Shown: in pieces, positions 43,108-51,181 of the stretch
How the letters are laid out: each line of letters opens with the position of its first letter
Position numbering within the stretch: the first letter of the stretch is position 1
Origin: Methanoculleus horonobensis
Lineage (GTDB): Archaea > Halobacteriota > Methanomicrobia > Methanomicrobiales > Methanoculleaceae
Direction: 5' to 3'
Assembly: GCF_001602375.1 (NCBI RefSeq)
Contig: NZ_BCNY01000015.1
Span: 248,001 to 312,000 of the forward strand
DNA length: 64,000 bases
Made by a program: the position numbers and the translations under genes
Notes under the pieces: model-generated
What the model was told of the DNA's origin: nothing
Seen by the model: the letters and a program-made list of their open reading frames with translations, nothing else
The model's database searches: none

Positions 43108-44043
43108 ATGACCTTCAAGTACGGGGAAGCGGTTCAGCAGGCACGGGTGTACCCCGGGATGACGGTCGGCGAACTCGTCGACGAACTCGGAAAAGCCGGT
43201 GCCTACAACGGAGGATCGTTGTGGCAGGCGGTCAACATCTACGAACGGATGCTCCGCGACGAGAAAGCGCTGAAGTTCTTCGGGCTCTCGGGCGCGATGG
43301 TGCCCGGCGGCATGGGAGGCATCGTCGCCGACCTCATCTCGAGAGGGCATATCGACGTGCTCGTCTCGACGGGAGCGAACCTCACCCACGACGTCATCGA
43401 GGCGATCGGCTGCCACCACTACCACGGGACCGCTCAGGTCTCCGATACCGAACTCTGCGAGGAGGGGGTAAACCGGATCTACGATATCTTCCTCCCGAAC
43501 GAGGCGTTCATCCGGTTCGAGGAGTTCCTGCAGGACGTCTACTCCTCCCTCCCGGAAGGCTCGACGGTCTCGATCTCCGATCTCCTCGGCCGGATAGGGA
43601 GCAGGCTCGATACCGGGATCCTTTCGGCGGCGGCAAAGGCCGGGGTGCCGGTCTACTGCCCGGCCATCCAGGACTCGATGATCGGGCTGCAGTACTGGCT
43701 TTTTGCCCAGACGCACAAGGTCACGGTCAGCGCGTTTGCCGACATGCCCGGGCTCCTCGACCGGTGCTTTGAGGCCGAACGGGCCGGCACCATCCTGGTC
43801 GGCGGCGGCGTCCCGAAGAACTACATCCTGCAGAGCAAACTGATGACCGAGACCGGGTTCGATTACGCGGTGCAGCTCACCGGCGACCGGCCGGACCTCG
43901 GCGGTCTCTCGGGAGCGACGCTCGACGAGGCCCGGTCGTGGGGCAAACTCACCGGGGAGGCCACCGCCGCAACGGTCTACGGCGATGCGACCATCAACCT
44001 GCCGCTCCTGGTTGCGGCAACCCTCGAGAGGCTGGGGTCATGA
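43108..44043 (+). CDS. dhs: Deoxyhypusine synthase
   Basis: About 311 residues. The NAD/spermidine-binding core includes VLVSTGANLTHDVIEAIGCH near residue 90, HYHGTAQVSD and VGGGVPKNYILQSKLMTETG near residue 230, and the catalytic-lysine region EARSWGKLTGEA near residue 285. The enzyme moves an aminobutyl group from spermidine to a lysine of archaeal initiation factor 5A. I chose the ATG at 43108 (MTFKYGEAVQQARVYPG); an upstream in-frame ATG at 43066 gives an N-terminus without family character. Its stop overlaps the pyrF start (ATGA). The odd pairing with pyrF is probably transcriptional convenience. Confidence 0.87.
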   Translation: MTFKYGEAVQQARVYPGMTVGELVDELGKAGAYNGGSLWQAVNIYERMLRDEKALKFFGLSGAMVPGGMGGIVADLISRGHIDVLVSTGANLTHDVIEAIGCHHYHGTAQVSDTELCEEGVNRIYDIFLPNEAFIRFEEFLQDVYSSLPEGSTVSISDLLGRIGSRLDTGILSAAAKAGVPVYCPAIQDSMIGLQYWLFAQTHKVTVSAFADMPGLLDRCFEAERAGTILVGGGVPKNYILQSKLMTETGFDYAVQLTGDRPDLGGLSGATLDEARSWGKLTGEATAATVYGDATINLPLLVAATLERLGS

Positions 44044-44675
44044 CCGAGCTGATCCTCTCTCTCGACGTCCTCGACCGGAGACAGGCGGTGAAGATCGCGG
44101 AGTCGTGTGCACCCCATATCGATGCCATCAAGATCGGCTACCCCCTTGTCCTCTCGACAGGTCTCTCGATCGTCAGCGACCTCGCCGATCTCGCCCTCCC
44201 GCTCATCGCCGACTTCAAGGTCGCGGACATCCCGAACACCAACCGCCTCATCTGCGAAGCGGTCTTTGACGCCGGGTTCGACGCCGTCATCGCCCACGGA
44301 TTCGTGGGAGCCGACGCCGCGAGAACCTGCGTCGAGGTGGCGCACAGCCACAGCGGGGCGGCCTACATCGTCGCCGAGATGAGCCATCCCGGGGCGACCG
44401 AGTTCTTCCACGGCGGCGTGGCCGAACACCTCGCGGAACTCGCCGTCTCCTGCCGGGCCGACGGCATCATCGCCCCGGCCACCCGCCCCGAACGGATCGC
44501 CCGGCTCCGGGATATCGTCGGGAGCAAGGCGATCTACTCGCCGGGCGTGGGGGCGCAGGGCGGCGACCCCGACGCGGTGGCCCGGCTGGTCGACGGGGTC
44601 ATCGTGGGAAGGAGCATCTACGAAGCGGAGGACCCGGGCGCCGAAGCCGAACGCTTCTCCCGCATCCGCCGGTGA
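44040..44675 (+). CDS. pyrF: Orotidine 5'-phosphate decarboxylase
   Basis: 211 residues. The catalytic tetrad motif DFKVADIPNTN (D-x-K-x-x-D) lies near residue 60. LILSLDVLDRRQA at the start, IKIGYPLVLS, and PGVGAQGGDPDAV with VIVGRSIYEAEDP at the C-terminus bind the phosphate. It makes UMP in pyrimidine synthesis. Length is typical of archaeal PyrF. It overlaps the deoxyhypusine synthase stop by 4 nt, so translation is coupled. Confidence 0.93.
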   Translation: MTELILSLDVLDRRQAVKIAESCAPHIDAIKIGYPLVLSTGLSIVSDLADLALPLIADFKVADIPNTNRLICEAVFDAGFDAVIAHGFVGADAARTCVEVAHSHSGAAYIVAEMSHPGATEFFHGGVAEHLAELAVSCRADGIIAPATRPERIARLRDIVGSKAIYSPGVGAQGGDPDAVARLVDGVIVGRSIYEAEDPGAEAERFSRIRR

Positions 44676-44761
44676 TGAGTTCTCCGTTCCGATCCCCGTC
44701 AGGGGAGATGACGAACCCTATGAGTGATCTGAGGCGGATGCGGCCTATCCCGCATCTGAAG

Positions 44762-44771
44762 GGTTATATAT
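44762..44771 (+). promoter_or_regulatory. TATA box of the NrdD-tail-like gene
   Basis: GTTATATATT lies about 25-30 nt before the ATG at 44793, so the message should have almost no leader. No strong ribosome binding site is present. Confidence 0.5.
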
Positions 44772-44792
44772 TCTCCCGCAGATACTGGTATC

Positions 44793-45155
44793 ATGAACTG
44801 GAGCCCTGAACAACTTAAACTGGCGGAGAAGTATCCGAGCCTCGATAAAATCCCTGCAGGAGAGCGGCGGTACAAGTGCCACACCTGCCACTTCGTCGTG
44901 GACGAGAGCCCCTGTCCTCACTGCGGCGAGACGTCGCTTGAGATCATGTGTCCGCTCGACCACTGTGACTGCCACCACTCCATCATCGAGAGCATCGAGT
45001 ACTGTCCGCTCTGCGGCAAGGCCGTCTGTCCGGAGTGCGGGAGCCACGACGTCGTCCAGATCAGCAGGGTCACCGGTTACCTCCAGGACGTTGCGGGCTG
45101 GAACGCGGGCAAGCAGCAGGAACTGAAAGACCGGGTCCGCTACTCTGTCGTATGA
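44793..45155 (+). CDS. Stand-alone protein resembling the zinc/glycyl-radical tail of anaerobic ribonucleotide reductase
   Basis: 120 residues. The N-terminal half holds zinc-type cysteines (CHTC, CPHC, CPLDHCDCHH). The C-terminal half, CPLCGKAVCPECGS, then SRVTGYLQDVAGWNAGKQQE and LKDRVRY, mirrors the C-terminus of class III reductase NrdD, where the zinc site is followed by the R-V-x-G-Y glycyl-radical loop and a 'W..GK..E..DR.RY' end. It lacks the catalytic barrel. It might be a detached radical domain that repairs or completes a partner, or a redox/regulatory relative. The next gene, cbiZ, overlaps its stop. No NrdG activase is in view. Confidence 0.65.
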   Translation: MNWSPEQLKLAEKYPSLDKIPAGERRYKCHTCHFVVDESPCPHCGETSLEIMCPLDHCDCHHSIIESIEYCPLCGKAVCPECGSHDVVQISRVTGYLQDVAGWNAGKQQELKDRVRYSVV

Positions 45156-46045
45156 GGCATTTCGTCAGGGACGAGACTCTTTTTCTTCGCGGCCGGTTCA
45201 GGGCAGCGAGCACCGGGGTTCACGGCGGTATCGCCGATGTCACGACGATCCTGAACCACACGGTGCCCCACGACTTTGAGGACGAACCGGGCCGGCACCT
45301 CGAACTTCTTGCCGCCCGGCACGGCGTCTTCCGCGACTACTTCGGCCTCATGACCGCTGTAGGGATGCACCACCTCTGCGTGCTCCAGTATGACTTCGTC
45401 ACGGTCTTCATCACCGCCGGGGTGACCAACCCGACGGGGAGGGGCGAGAGCGCCGACGCCCCGCACACCATCAATATCATCGTCCACAGCCGGGAGGGGA
45501 TGGTTGATTCGGCGCTCCTTGAGACGATCGTCACTGCAACAGGGGCGAAGGCCCAGGCACTCCACGACCTCGGCTACGACTTCCCCGGAACCACGACGGA
45601 CGCGGTCGTCGTCGCCTGCGAACGCGACGTTCCCCGTGTACACACCTACGCCGGAACCCTGACCGAGATCGGGAGCAGGGTTCACGCGGCGATTCTCTAC
45701 GGCCTCCCGGAGGCCCTCGCGCGGCAGCAGGGCGGGATCCGGCGGAGCGAGCCGTCGTTCTTCATCTACAGCCGCTACGGCGGGGATCACTGGGTGGAGT
45801 GGCAGAAGGAGAACTGCCCCTACTACCCCTGCCACTTTCCGGGACAACGGTGCGACTACTGCTACTGTCCCTGCTACCCCTGTGCGGACGAAGAACTCGG
45901 CGAGTGGATCGATAGTTCGAACGGCGGCAAGGTCTGGGGGTGCGCCGGCTGTACGCTCCTGCACGTCCCGGGGATTGCAGATTACATGAAAAGGAACCCG
46001 GAGGCCGCTCTCGCCGAACTCAAGCGCCTCCGGGAACGATTATAA
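45152..46045 (+). CDS. cbiZ: Adenosylcobinamide amidohydrolase CbiZ with C-terminal cysteine-rich domain
   Basis: 297 residues. The first 200 residues form the CbiZ domain (GGIADVTTILNHTVPHDFED; VTVFITAGVTNPTGRGESAD; INIIVHSREGMVDSALLETI), which hydrolyses adenosylcobinamide to adenosylcobyric acid so archaea can salvage corrinoids. The last 90 residues are cysteine-rich (CPYYPCHFPGQRCDYCYCPC, then YPC and GCAGCTLLH), matching the small metal-binding domain often fused to it. The ATG overlaps the previous stop. Corrinoid salvage suits a methanogen, and the ABC importer at 21-25.6 kb could supply substrate (inference). Confidence 0.85.
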   Translation: MRHFVRDETLFLRGRFRAASTGVHGGIADVTTILNHTVPHDFEDEPGRHLELLAARHGVFRDYFGLMTAVGMHHLCVLQYDFVTVFITAGVTNPTGRGESADAPHTINIIVHSREGMVDSALLETIVTATGAKAQALHDLGYDFPGTTTDAVVVACERDVPRVHTYAGTLTEIGSRVHAAILYGLPEALARQQGGIRRSEPSFFIYSRYGGDHWVEWQKENCPYYPCHFPGQRCDYCYCPCYPCADEELGEWIDSSNGGKVWGCAGCTLLHVPGIADYMKRNPEAALAELKRLRERL

Positions 46046-46049
46046 TCGG

Positions 46050-46244
46050 TTACGCCTCGGCGACGCCGAGGGCGGTGAGCATCTCTTCGAGGGGGACGCC
46101 GTGCGCCTGGGCGGCTTCCCGGATCGTCTCGTTGTTTGCGATGGCGCAGCCAAGGCAACCCATGCCGAACCGGAAGAGTACCTGTGCCGATTCGGGCTTC
46201 TCCCGAAGGAGTTCCGCGATTGTACTGTCCGCAGTCAATGCCAT
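46050..46244 (-). CDS. DUF1858 protein
   Basis: 64 residues: ALTADSTIAELLREKPESAQ, then VLFRFGMGCLGCAIANNETI and a helical end. The G-C-x-x-C motif inside a small four-helix fold is typical of DUF1858, related to the N-terminal domain of di-iron repair proteins; it may bind a metal or a redox group. A strong TATA box (GTATATATAGG on this strand, about 46262-46272) lies 18-28 nt before the ATG. Convergent with cbiZ, 4 bp apart. Confidence 0.85.
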   Translation of the reverse strand: MALTADSTIAELLREKPESAQVLFRFGMGCLGCAIANNETIREAAQAHGVPLEEMLTALGVAEA

Positions 46245-46562
46245 GCATCAGCTGTATGGCCTTGCCCCTATATATACATTCAAGTATCGGGTGCAGAGGT
46301 GCCCCGATTTGCTCGCGGACACTTAAACGGCGCATTCGCCCACCCCGGTAGGTGCGAGCAACCAGCGACCCGCATGGATACCGCCCCCTCCGGTCAACGG
46401 GGACATGTGCGTCGTGTGATAATCGGGACGACCGGCTCCTGCCGTGCTCTCTTCCGGAACGGGCGCACGGCGGGCGTTCAGGGTAGACCCCGAACTTACT
46501 TTCACATCGCGGGCCGAGTCTTAATACCCTCGCGAGGTGAAGTACAGACCGGAGATGTAAGT
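46245..46562. promoter_or_regulatory. Divergent promoter region between DUF1858 and RPA genes
   Basis: 318 bp. The leftward TATA box is near 46262-46272. The rightward element GTCTTAATAC (46518-46527) plus GGAGATG (46551-46557) serve the RPA gene. Between them is GC-rich sequence with a small hairpin (ATCGGG...CCCGAT near 46287-46307). No gene is supported. Confidence 0.4.
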
Positions 46563-47837
46563 ATGACCCTATCAGAGGTAACAGAGAGAATCTCCCGGAA
46601 ACTTGAAGCAAAAGGCGCACAGCCCGATCGGCAGAAGATCGAATCACGCCTCCGCCGTCTCGTCGAGGAGTTCGGCGTCAACGCCGACGAGGCCGAACGA
46701 ACCGTGACGGCCGATCTCGCCCGTGAGTACAATGTCACCGGTGTCGGAAGCTCCTCCACCGAGCTCCGCCCGATACACGAGATCGTCCCCGGCGAGTGGG
46801 TCACGATCGAGGGAAAGATCGTTGCACTGACCCCGCCCGTCTCGCCCTCGATCGCACAGACCGGGATCATCGCCGACTCGAGCGGCGCCATGCGTTTTGT
46901 CACCTGGGCACGGGGGAACCCCCCGGCGATGGAATACGGCCACTGGTACCGGCTTGAGTCCGCGGTCGTCGACGAGTACAAGGGTGCGCCGAACCTGAAG
47001 ATCCACTCCGGCACCACGATATCCCGGGTGGAGGAAGATACCCCGCTTCTCCCCTCGATCACGCCGATCGCCGAGCTGAAGCCCGGTGTCGGGAGCGTGC
47101 GGGCTAAGTTCATCCAGGAATGGGAGGCCTCGCACGACCGGATGCTCCAGACGGGGCTCCTCGGCGACGAGACCGGCACCATCAAGTTCGTCATCTGGAA
47201 GGAAGAGGGAGCCGGCTCCTCCGGAACCGGCCCGGCGGCTCCAAAGGAGACGCTCGGAAAAGATAAACTGGAGCTCGATGTCGTCTACAACGTCTTCTAC
47301 GCCACCGTCGACGAGTACAACGGCAGGCTCTCCCTCGCCCTGAACACCGCGATGTACATCGCCGACGAGGGCGATATCGAGGTCGGGCGAGCCGAGACCG
47401 AGATCCAGGGCGCTCTCGTCCACGTCGCCCCCGGCTCGGGCCTGATCAAGCGCTGCCCGGTCGAGGGCTGCAACCGGACGCTCTCCCGGCAGAACTACTG
47501 TCCGGTGCACGAGATCCAGCCCGAGTTCCGTTACGACCTCCGCCTGAAAGGAGTTCTGGACGACGGCGTGCGTGCCAGGAATGTCCTGATGCAGCGCGAG
47601 GTCGTCGAGGCCCTCACGGGAATCACCCTTGAAGAGGCCGTCCAGATCGCCGAGACGAATCCGCTCGGCATGGACGAGATCTTCTATCGGATCAGGAACG
47701 CGGTGCTCGGGCGCTACTACACCTGCGGCGGGAACGAGTTCGGCGGCAGGCTGCTCGTCAACTCCTGCAATCCGATCGTCTTCGAGCCCGCGGAACTGGC
47801 TGGCCTGCTGAACCGCGCCGGGGGTGAGCCGGCATGA
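46563..47837 (+). CDS. Replication protein A (single-stranded DNA-binding), zinc-finger type
   Basis: 424 residues. A short helical N-terminus is followed by at least two OB folds (WVTIEGKIVALTPPVSPSIA near residue 80; GSVRAKFIQEW...TGLLGDETGTIKFVIW near residue 180) and a zinc finger (KRCPVEGCNRTLSRQNYCPV, ending with H) near residue 300. This is the euryarchaeal RPA41-type layout. It coats single-stranded DNA in replication and repair. The ATG at 46563 has GGAGATG upstream. The next gene encodes its usual partner and overlaps by 4 nt. Confidence 0.88.
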   Translation: MTLSEVTERISRKLEAKGAQPDRQKIESRLRRLVEEFGVNADEAERTVTADLAREYNVTGVGSSSTELRPIHEIVPGEWVTIEGKIVALTPPVSPSIAQTGIIADSSGAMRFVTWARGNPPAMEYGHWYRLESAVVDEYKGAPNLKIHSGTTISRVEEDTPLLPSITPIAELKPGVGSVRAKFIQEWEASHDRMLQTGLLGDETGTIKFVIWKEEGAGSSGTGPAAPKETLGKDKLELDVVYNVFYATVDEYNGRLSLALNTAMYIADEGDIEVGRAETEIQGALVHVAPGSGLIKRCPVEGCNRTLSRQNYCPVHEIQPEFRYDLRLKGVLDDGVRARNVLMQREVVEALTGITLEEAVQIAETNPLGMDEIFYRIRNAVLGRYYTCGGNEFGGRLLVNSCNPIVFEPAELAGLLNRAGGEPA

Positions 47838-48400
47838 AGCCCCAGGGCACGTTCGAGCGCGAACCGGCTCGCAGGGTCTTTGCATCCGAGCTCCGCGAGA
47901 CCCGCTACCAGTTCAAGGACGGCGAGGACGAAAAGAGCCCGACCTACGTCATCCTCCCGAGCGGGATCCGGAGCAACCGGATCTTCATCGTCGGGACGCT
48001 GACGGAGAAGCAGCGGCAGGGCGACCAGAATATCTTCTACCGCGGAAGGGTGGTCGACCCGACGGGCACCTTCTTCATCATGGCGGGCTCCTACCAGCCC
48101 GAGGCGATGCAGCAACTTGCCCGGATAGAGCCGCCGGCCTTCGTCGCCGTCGTCGGGAAACCGAACCTCTACACGACCCCGGACGGGAACTGCCTGGTCT
48201 CGGTCCGCGTGGAGTCGATCACGGTCGTGGACCGCGAGACCCGCGACCTCTGGGTGCTCGATACCGCTCGCGAGACCCTTGACCGGCTCGACGCGTTCGG
48301 CACCACCGACGACTCGAAGAAGGCCCAGGAGGAGTACGGGACGCAGCCCGACCTCTACCGGAAGATCGTCTACGACGCTCTCTCCCAGGTGCAGTTGTAG
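47834..48400 (+). CDS. RPA-associated protein
   Basis: 188 residues with a single OB-fold-like domain: FERE..RRVFASELRETRYQ near the start, then FIVGTLTEKQRQGDQNIFYR, GRVVDPTGTFFIMAGSYQPE and VAVVGKPNLYTT. This is the COG3390-type protein encoded next to RPA in many euryarchaea. It probably forms a complex with the RPA made from the preceding gene (family knowledge). The ATG overlaps the RPA stop (ATGA). Confidence 0.87.
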   Translation: MKPQGTFEREPARRVFASELRETRYQFKDGEDEKSPTYVILPSGIRSNRIFIVGTLTEKQRQGDQNIFYRGRVVDPTGTFFIMAGSYQPEAMQQLARIEPPAFVAVVGKPNLYTTPDGNCLVSVRVESITVVDRETRDLWVLDTARETLDRLDAFGTTDDSKKAQEEYGTQPDLYRKIVYDALSQVQL

Positions 48401-48668
48401 GGCCGCGCTCTACCTCCGAAAACTCTTTTTTTGGCGGGCAACTGCCATTCTTTCGTGGGGATGCTCCCGAACGCTGCCGCATCTGTTGCGTGATCCCTTG
48501 TCCCCGGTTACAGCAGCTCTTTTCCATGAAGGGCGGTATGAAAGCGCCAATCTGTAAAGAGACTGGACAGAAAGAGTATATAGCAAAAGACTCGATTCTT
48601 ACGCTGGCGATGCAGTCCCGGTTCCGATGCGAGGAACACGGGCGGAACAGTCTGAAGACACCTTCATC
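48401..48668. other. Intergenic region upstream of a small membrane protein
   Basis: Holds a T-rich stretch just after the RPA-partner stop (CTCTTTTTTTGG, 48422-48433), likely a terminator, and a TATA-like GAGTATATAGC near 48572-48582 for the next gene. Nothing else is seen. Confidence 0.4.
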
Positions 48669-48884
48669 ATGAACCGAAAAAAGATACTCACCTTCATCCT
48701 GGTCTTTGGAACCCTCTCTCTCATCTCGGCAATCTCTTACCTCGTAGACGTCTGGGAGGAGGGAGCGAAGAGCGGTTACGCCCAGGTCGTCTTCATGATA
48801 GGCGTGGTGCTGGGCATAATAGCGAGCCTCGCTCTCACCCGGATCGAGCCATGGATAACGGAGAGATACAACGGTCAGGAGTAG
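48669..48884 (+). CDS. Small membrane protein of unknown function (71 aa)
   Basis: Two predicted membrane helices (ILTFILVFGTLSLISAISYL and YAQVVFMIGVVLGIIASLAL) joined by an acidic/basic loop (VDVWEEGAKSG), with a charged tail (WITERYNGQE). I chose the ATG at 48669; an in-frame ATG at 48627 is possible. No family is recognised. It is transcribed alone and converges with the resolvase-like gene. Confidence 0.6.
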   Translation: MNRKKILTFILVFGTLSLISAISYLVDVWEEGAKSGYAQVVFMIGVVLGIIASLALTRIEPWITERYNGQE

Positions 48885-48911
48885 CCGGAACAGAGGATTT
48901 TCCGGGAGGAA

Positions 48912-49550
48912 TCACTCCTCCGGTTCCTGCCGGGCGCCCTTCCACTCCCCCTTCAGTTCAGGGTAGTCCGCGAGGATCTTGCTGACCGTGCTCCTGCTGA
49001 CGTCGAACATCCGGCAGATCTGGCTGATGCTCGTCCCGGCCTGCCGCACCGTGAGGAGAGCCTCGACCTGCCCCTCGTTGAGCGCTTTCGGCCTCCCGAT
49101 GGGCCGCCCGTCATCCTTCTTCGTCTTCTTCGAGACGACCGGGGCGGCTTTCCGGGCACTCTCGCGGTACTGCTCCATGTACTCGATGAAGTTGCCGATC
49201 GCCGCTCTCCTCTGGTCCGGCTCGTCCCGGAATCCGAAGAAGTCGTTGTTCACGCAGTAGACGGTGTACTGCTCGTTTAGGGTCTTGAGTGCGGCAAGTC
49301 CGGCGTCTGGATCCCTTGCGAGGCCCGCAAGGTCGTGGATGATGATATCGGGACAGTTATTGGCGCCGCAATACTCCAGCATCTCCATAAATCCCTTCCG
49401 CTTCTCCGGGGGCGTTGCATTTGCCCGGTGATCGTGGAAGATTTCAACAATCTGGAACCGATACTTGCAAAAGTCCTCGACTTCCCCCTTTTGTGCTGCG
49501 AAATCCCCCTTCTTTCTCGTATTTAAGTATGCCACAGCATCTCTTTTCAT
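48912..49550 (-). CDS. Resolvase/invertase-like protein with C-terminal HTH, catalytic serine apparently missing
   Basis: About 212 residues. The N-terminal domain has the resolvase fold pattern (AVAYLNTRKKGDFAAQKGEV; DIIIHDLAGLARDPDAGLAA). The usual Y-x-R-V-S-T with its nucleophilic serine reads YLNTRKK. A serine- and lysine-rich linker and an HTH_7-like domain follow (GRPKALNEGQVEALLTVRQA; ISQICRMFDVSRSTVSKILA). It may be inactive for strand exchange and act as a DNA-binding regulator. AATATATACG (about 49571-49580) is its TATA box. No inverted repeats or cargo mark a mobile element here. Confidence 0.72.
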   Translation of the reverse strand: MKRDAVAYLNTRKKGDFAAQKGEVEDFCKYRFQIVEIFHDHRANATPPEKRKGFMEMLEYCGANNCPDIIIHDLAGLARDPDAGLAALKTLNEQYTVYCVNNDFFGFRDEPDQRRAAIGNFIEYMEQYRESARKAAPVVSKKTKKDDGRPIGRPKALNEGQVEALLTVRQAGTSISQICRMFDVSRSTVSKILADYPELKGEWKGARQEPEE

Positions 49551-49721
49551 CCGATTATGGTGCCGTATAATCGTATATATTGTTTTTGAAAACACACGCA
49601 CCGTGCCGTTTTGCGGCGCAGCCGGAGAGCCCGGGGAGGTTGCAGGCGATGTGCTAAAAGGTCGGCGGGAATACTTTTCGGGCGGTACACCCTGCCGGAT
49701 GGATGGAAAAAGAGGTGAGCA
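49551..49721. other. Spacer with the resolvase-like gene's promoter
   Basis: The AT-rich stretch TCGTATATATTG (about 49571-49582) is the leftward TATA box. The rest is GC-rich and has no gene. Confidence 0.4.
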
Positions 49722-50399
49722 TTACCCCTGTTGTTTCAGGGATTCCCACCGGTCAAGAACGTCCTGCCCCTCGATGAAGACGAGCCCGTGCTTCCTCGCA
49801 TACTCCATCGCACCTTCTTTCGTGAGGGCAAACCCCGTCTCGTCGTCCAGCATCTCGCAGATCGTGACCGCCGGGGTGACGTCGGCCATGGTCGCGAGCG
49901 CGATCGAGAGCTCGGTCTGCCCCCGCCGCTCATCGAGCAGCCGTTCGGCGGCCCGGAGAAGCGCCATGTGCCCCGGCGTCCGGAAGTGCGCCGCAAAGTC
50001 GTGCCCGCCGCCGTTGAGCGACTTCTTCACCTCGTCCGCGATGGCGGTGACCGTCAGCGCCCGGTCACGGTCCGTCACCCCGGTATAGGTCTCGCGGTGG
50101 TTCACCCAGAGGGAGAACGAGGAGTGGTTCTTCGGGTCGTACGGGACTTCCCCGTCCCTCTCAACGAGGCTGCAGGCCCGCAGGACCTCGTGCGCAAACG
50201 GGAGCCCGAGCCTCTTTGCAGCCTCGGGGTGAACCGCCGTGCAGATCAGCCCGCCTCCGTCTTTACGCATCTGTCGGATGTGGGCAGGCGTGACGGCGTC
50301 CGAGCGGATTGCGAAATCCGTCTCGCGCTCGCGGTTGTCAAAGTCGTATAGCAGGACGAATTCGCCCCTGGCAAGGGCCTGTATGGCTGCATCAATCAT
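49722..50399 (-). CDS. ribB: 3,4-dihydroxy-2-butanone 4-phosphate synthase
   Basis: 225 residues. Near the start is the acidic substrate/metal loop LLYDFDNRERETDF, followed by DGGGLICTAVHPEAAKRLGL, SSFSLWVNHRETYTGVTDRD and GGGHDFAAHFRTPGHMALLR. The expected H-T-E motif reads GQTELSIALATMADVTPA. The enzyme turns ribulose 5-phosphate into the four-carbon riboflavin precursor. The gene overlaps ribK by 8 nt, forming a flavin operon. No FMN riboswitch is seen; control may lie with the HTH domain of RibK. Confidence 0.9.
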   Translation of the reverse strand: MIDAAIQALARGEFVLLYDFDNRERETDFAIRSDAVTPAHIRQMRKDGGGLICTAVHPEAAKRLGLPFAHEVLRACSLVERDGEVPYDPKNHSSFSLWVNHRETYTGVTDRDRALTVTAIADEVKKSLNGGGHDFAAHFRTPGHMALLRAAERLLDERRGQTELSIALATMADVTPAVTICEMLDDETGFALTKEGAMEYARKHGLVFIEGQDVLDRWESLKQQG

Positions 50400-51063
50400 G
50401 GGTAATCTCCACCTCGATCGTATCGTTATCGTTCAGGTTCAGGGCTTTGCGGAGTTCGCACCCGGCGATGACCTCGATGATATCCTCCGGGTAATGGGTT
50501 CGGGAAGGGACGACGATCGCGCATTTGTGCCCCCCGATACGGCAGGGGATCACACTGGCGCCGCCGAACGTCCGCTCGTTTGCAGTAAATCCGGGGATAT
50601 CGATCCAGCCGGCGTGATCGAGTTGTTTGCGGGCCTCGATGCTCGCCGCATCGAGCCTGATGTTCAGGGTTCCCGGGAAGGGTTCGAACCCGAGACACCC
50701 GCCGAACTTCTCCTTGTAATGAGGGATGCTCATGTAGTAGCGGCCTTCCCCGAGCCCGCTGATCACGGTTCCTGTCAGGGTATACCGCCTCTGATCCGGG
50801 TTGAAGATCCGGACGTAATCCGTGTATTCCCGCTTCAGGGTCTGCTCGCCCTCGCGAGTGACGGCGACGTACTGGCCGTCGGACTTCATCGTTCGGACGA
50901 CGAACTGCTGCCGCTCAAGCGCAATCAGCCTCCGCGAAGCGGTCTGGGGGCTGATACCCAGAACGCTGCCGAGCGACTGCGACGAGAGCCAGATCGGTCC
51001 CCGGCACCCGCCGAGCAGGGCGATCGTCTTCAAGGACTGCAGATCTTCCGCTTCAACCATCAT
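50392..51063 (-). CDS. ribK: CTP-dependent riboflavin kinase with N-terminal HTH domain
   Basis: About 223 residues. The N-terminal winged-helix domain (LSSQSLGSVLGISPQTASRR) is followed by the archaeal CTP-dependent riboflavin kinase domain: LTGTVISGLGEGRYYMSIPH, YKEKFGGCLGFEPFPGTLNI and a C-terminal IEVIAGCELRKALNLNDNDT. It makes FMN. The fused HTH suggests autoregulation by flavin (known for the RbkR-type relatives). The TATA box at 51081-51090 puts transcription start near 51060, so translation probably begins leaderless at one of two adjacent ATGs (51063 or 51060), not at 51081. Confidence 0.88.
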   Translation of the reverse strand: MMVEAEDLQSLKTIALLGGCRGPIWLSSQSLGSVLGISPQTASRRLIALERQQFVVRTMKSDGQYVAVTREGEQTLKREYTDYVRIFNPDQRRYTLTGTVISGLGEGRYYMSIPHYKEKFGGCLGFEPFPGTLNIRLDAASIEARKQLDHAGWIDIPGFTANERTFGGASVIPCRIGGHKCAIVVPSRTHYPEDIIEVIAGCELRKALNLNDNDTIEVEITHD

Positions 51064-51080
51064 ACCATAATTGAGATGCA

Positions 51081-51090
51081 TACTATATAC
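51081..51090 (-). promoter_or_regulatory. TATA box fixing the ribK start
   Basis: On the minus strand it reads GTATATAGTA. It overlaps the longest possible ribK start codon (51081), so that start cannot be in the message. The ATG pair at 51058-51063 is at the expected distance for leaderless initiation. Confidence 0.55.
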
Positions 51091-51181
51091 GGGTTGCGCA
51101 ACGATCCCGCCCCCCGGACTTCGTGAAATGTCGATGTGCGATACGCTAATTATTTAAGTCGGGGGTGCTGACATTACCTGC

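Noticed and set aside
48912-49550. Active mobile element around the resolvase-like gene
   Set aside because: No terminal repeats, att-like duplications or cargo; catalytic serine appears absent.
50655-50690. GGGTTCGAACCCGAGA resembling a tRNA T-arm
   Set aside because: It lies inside the well-supported ribK coding region with no matching tRNA body around it.
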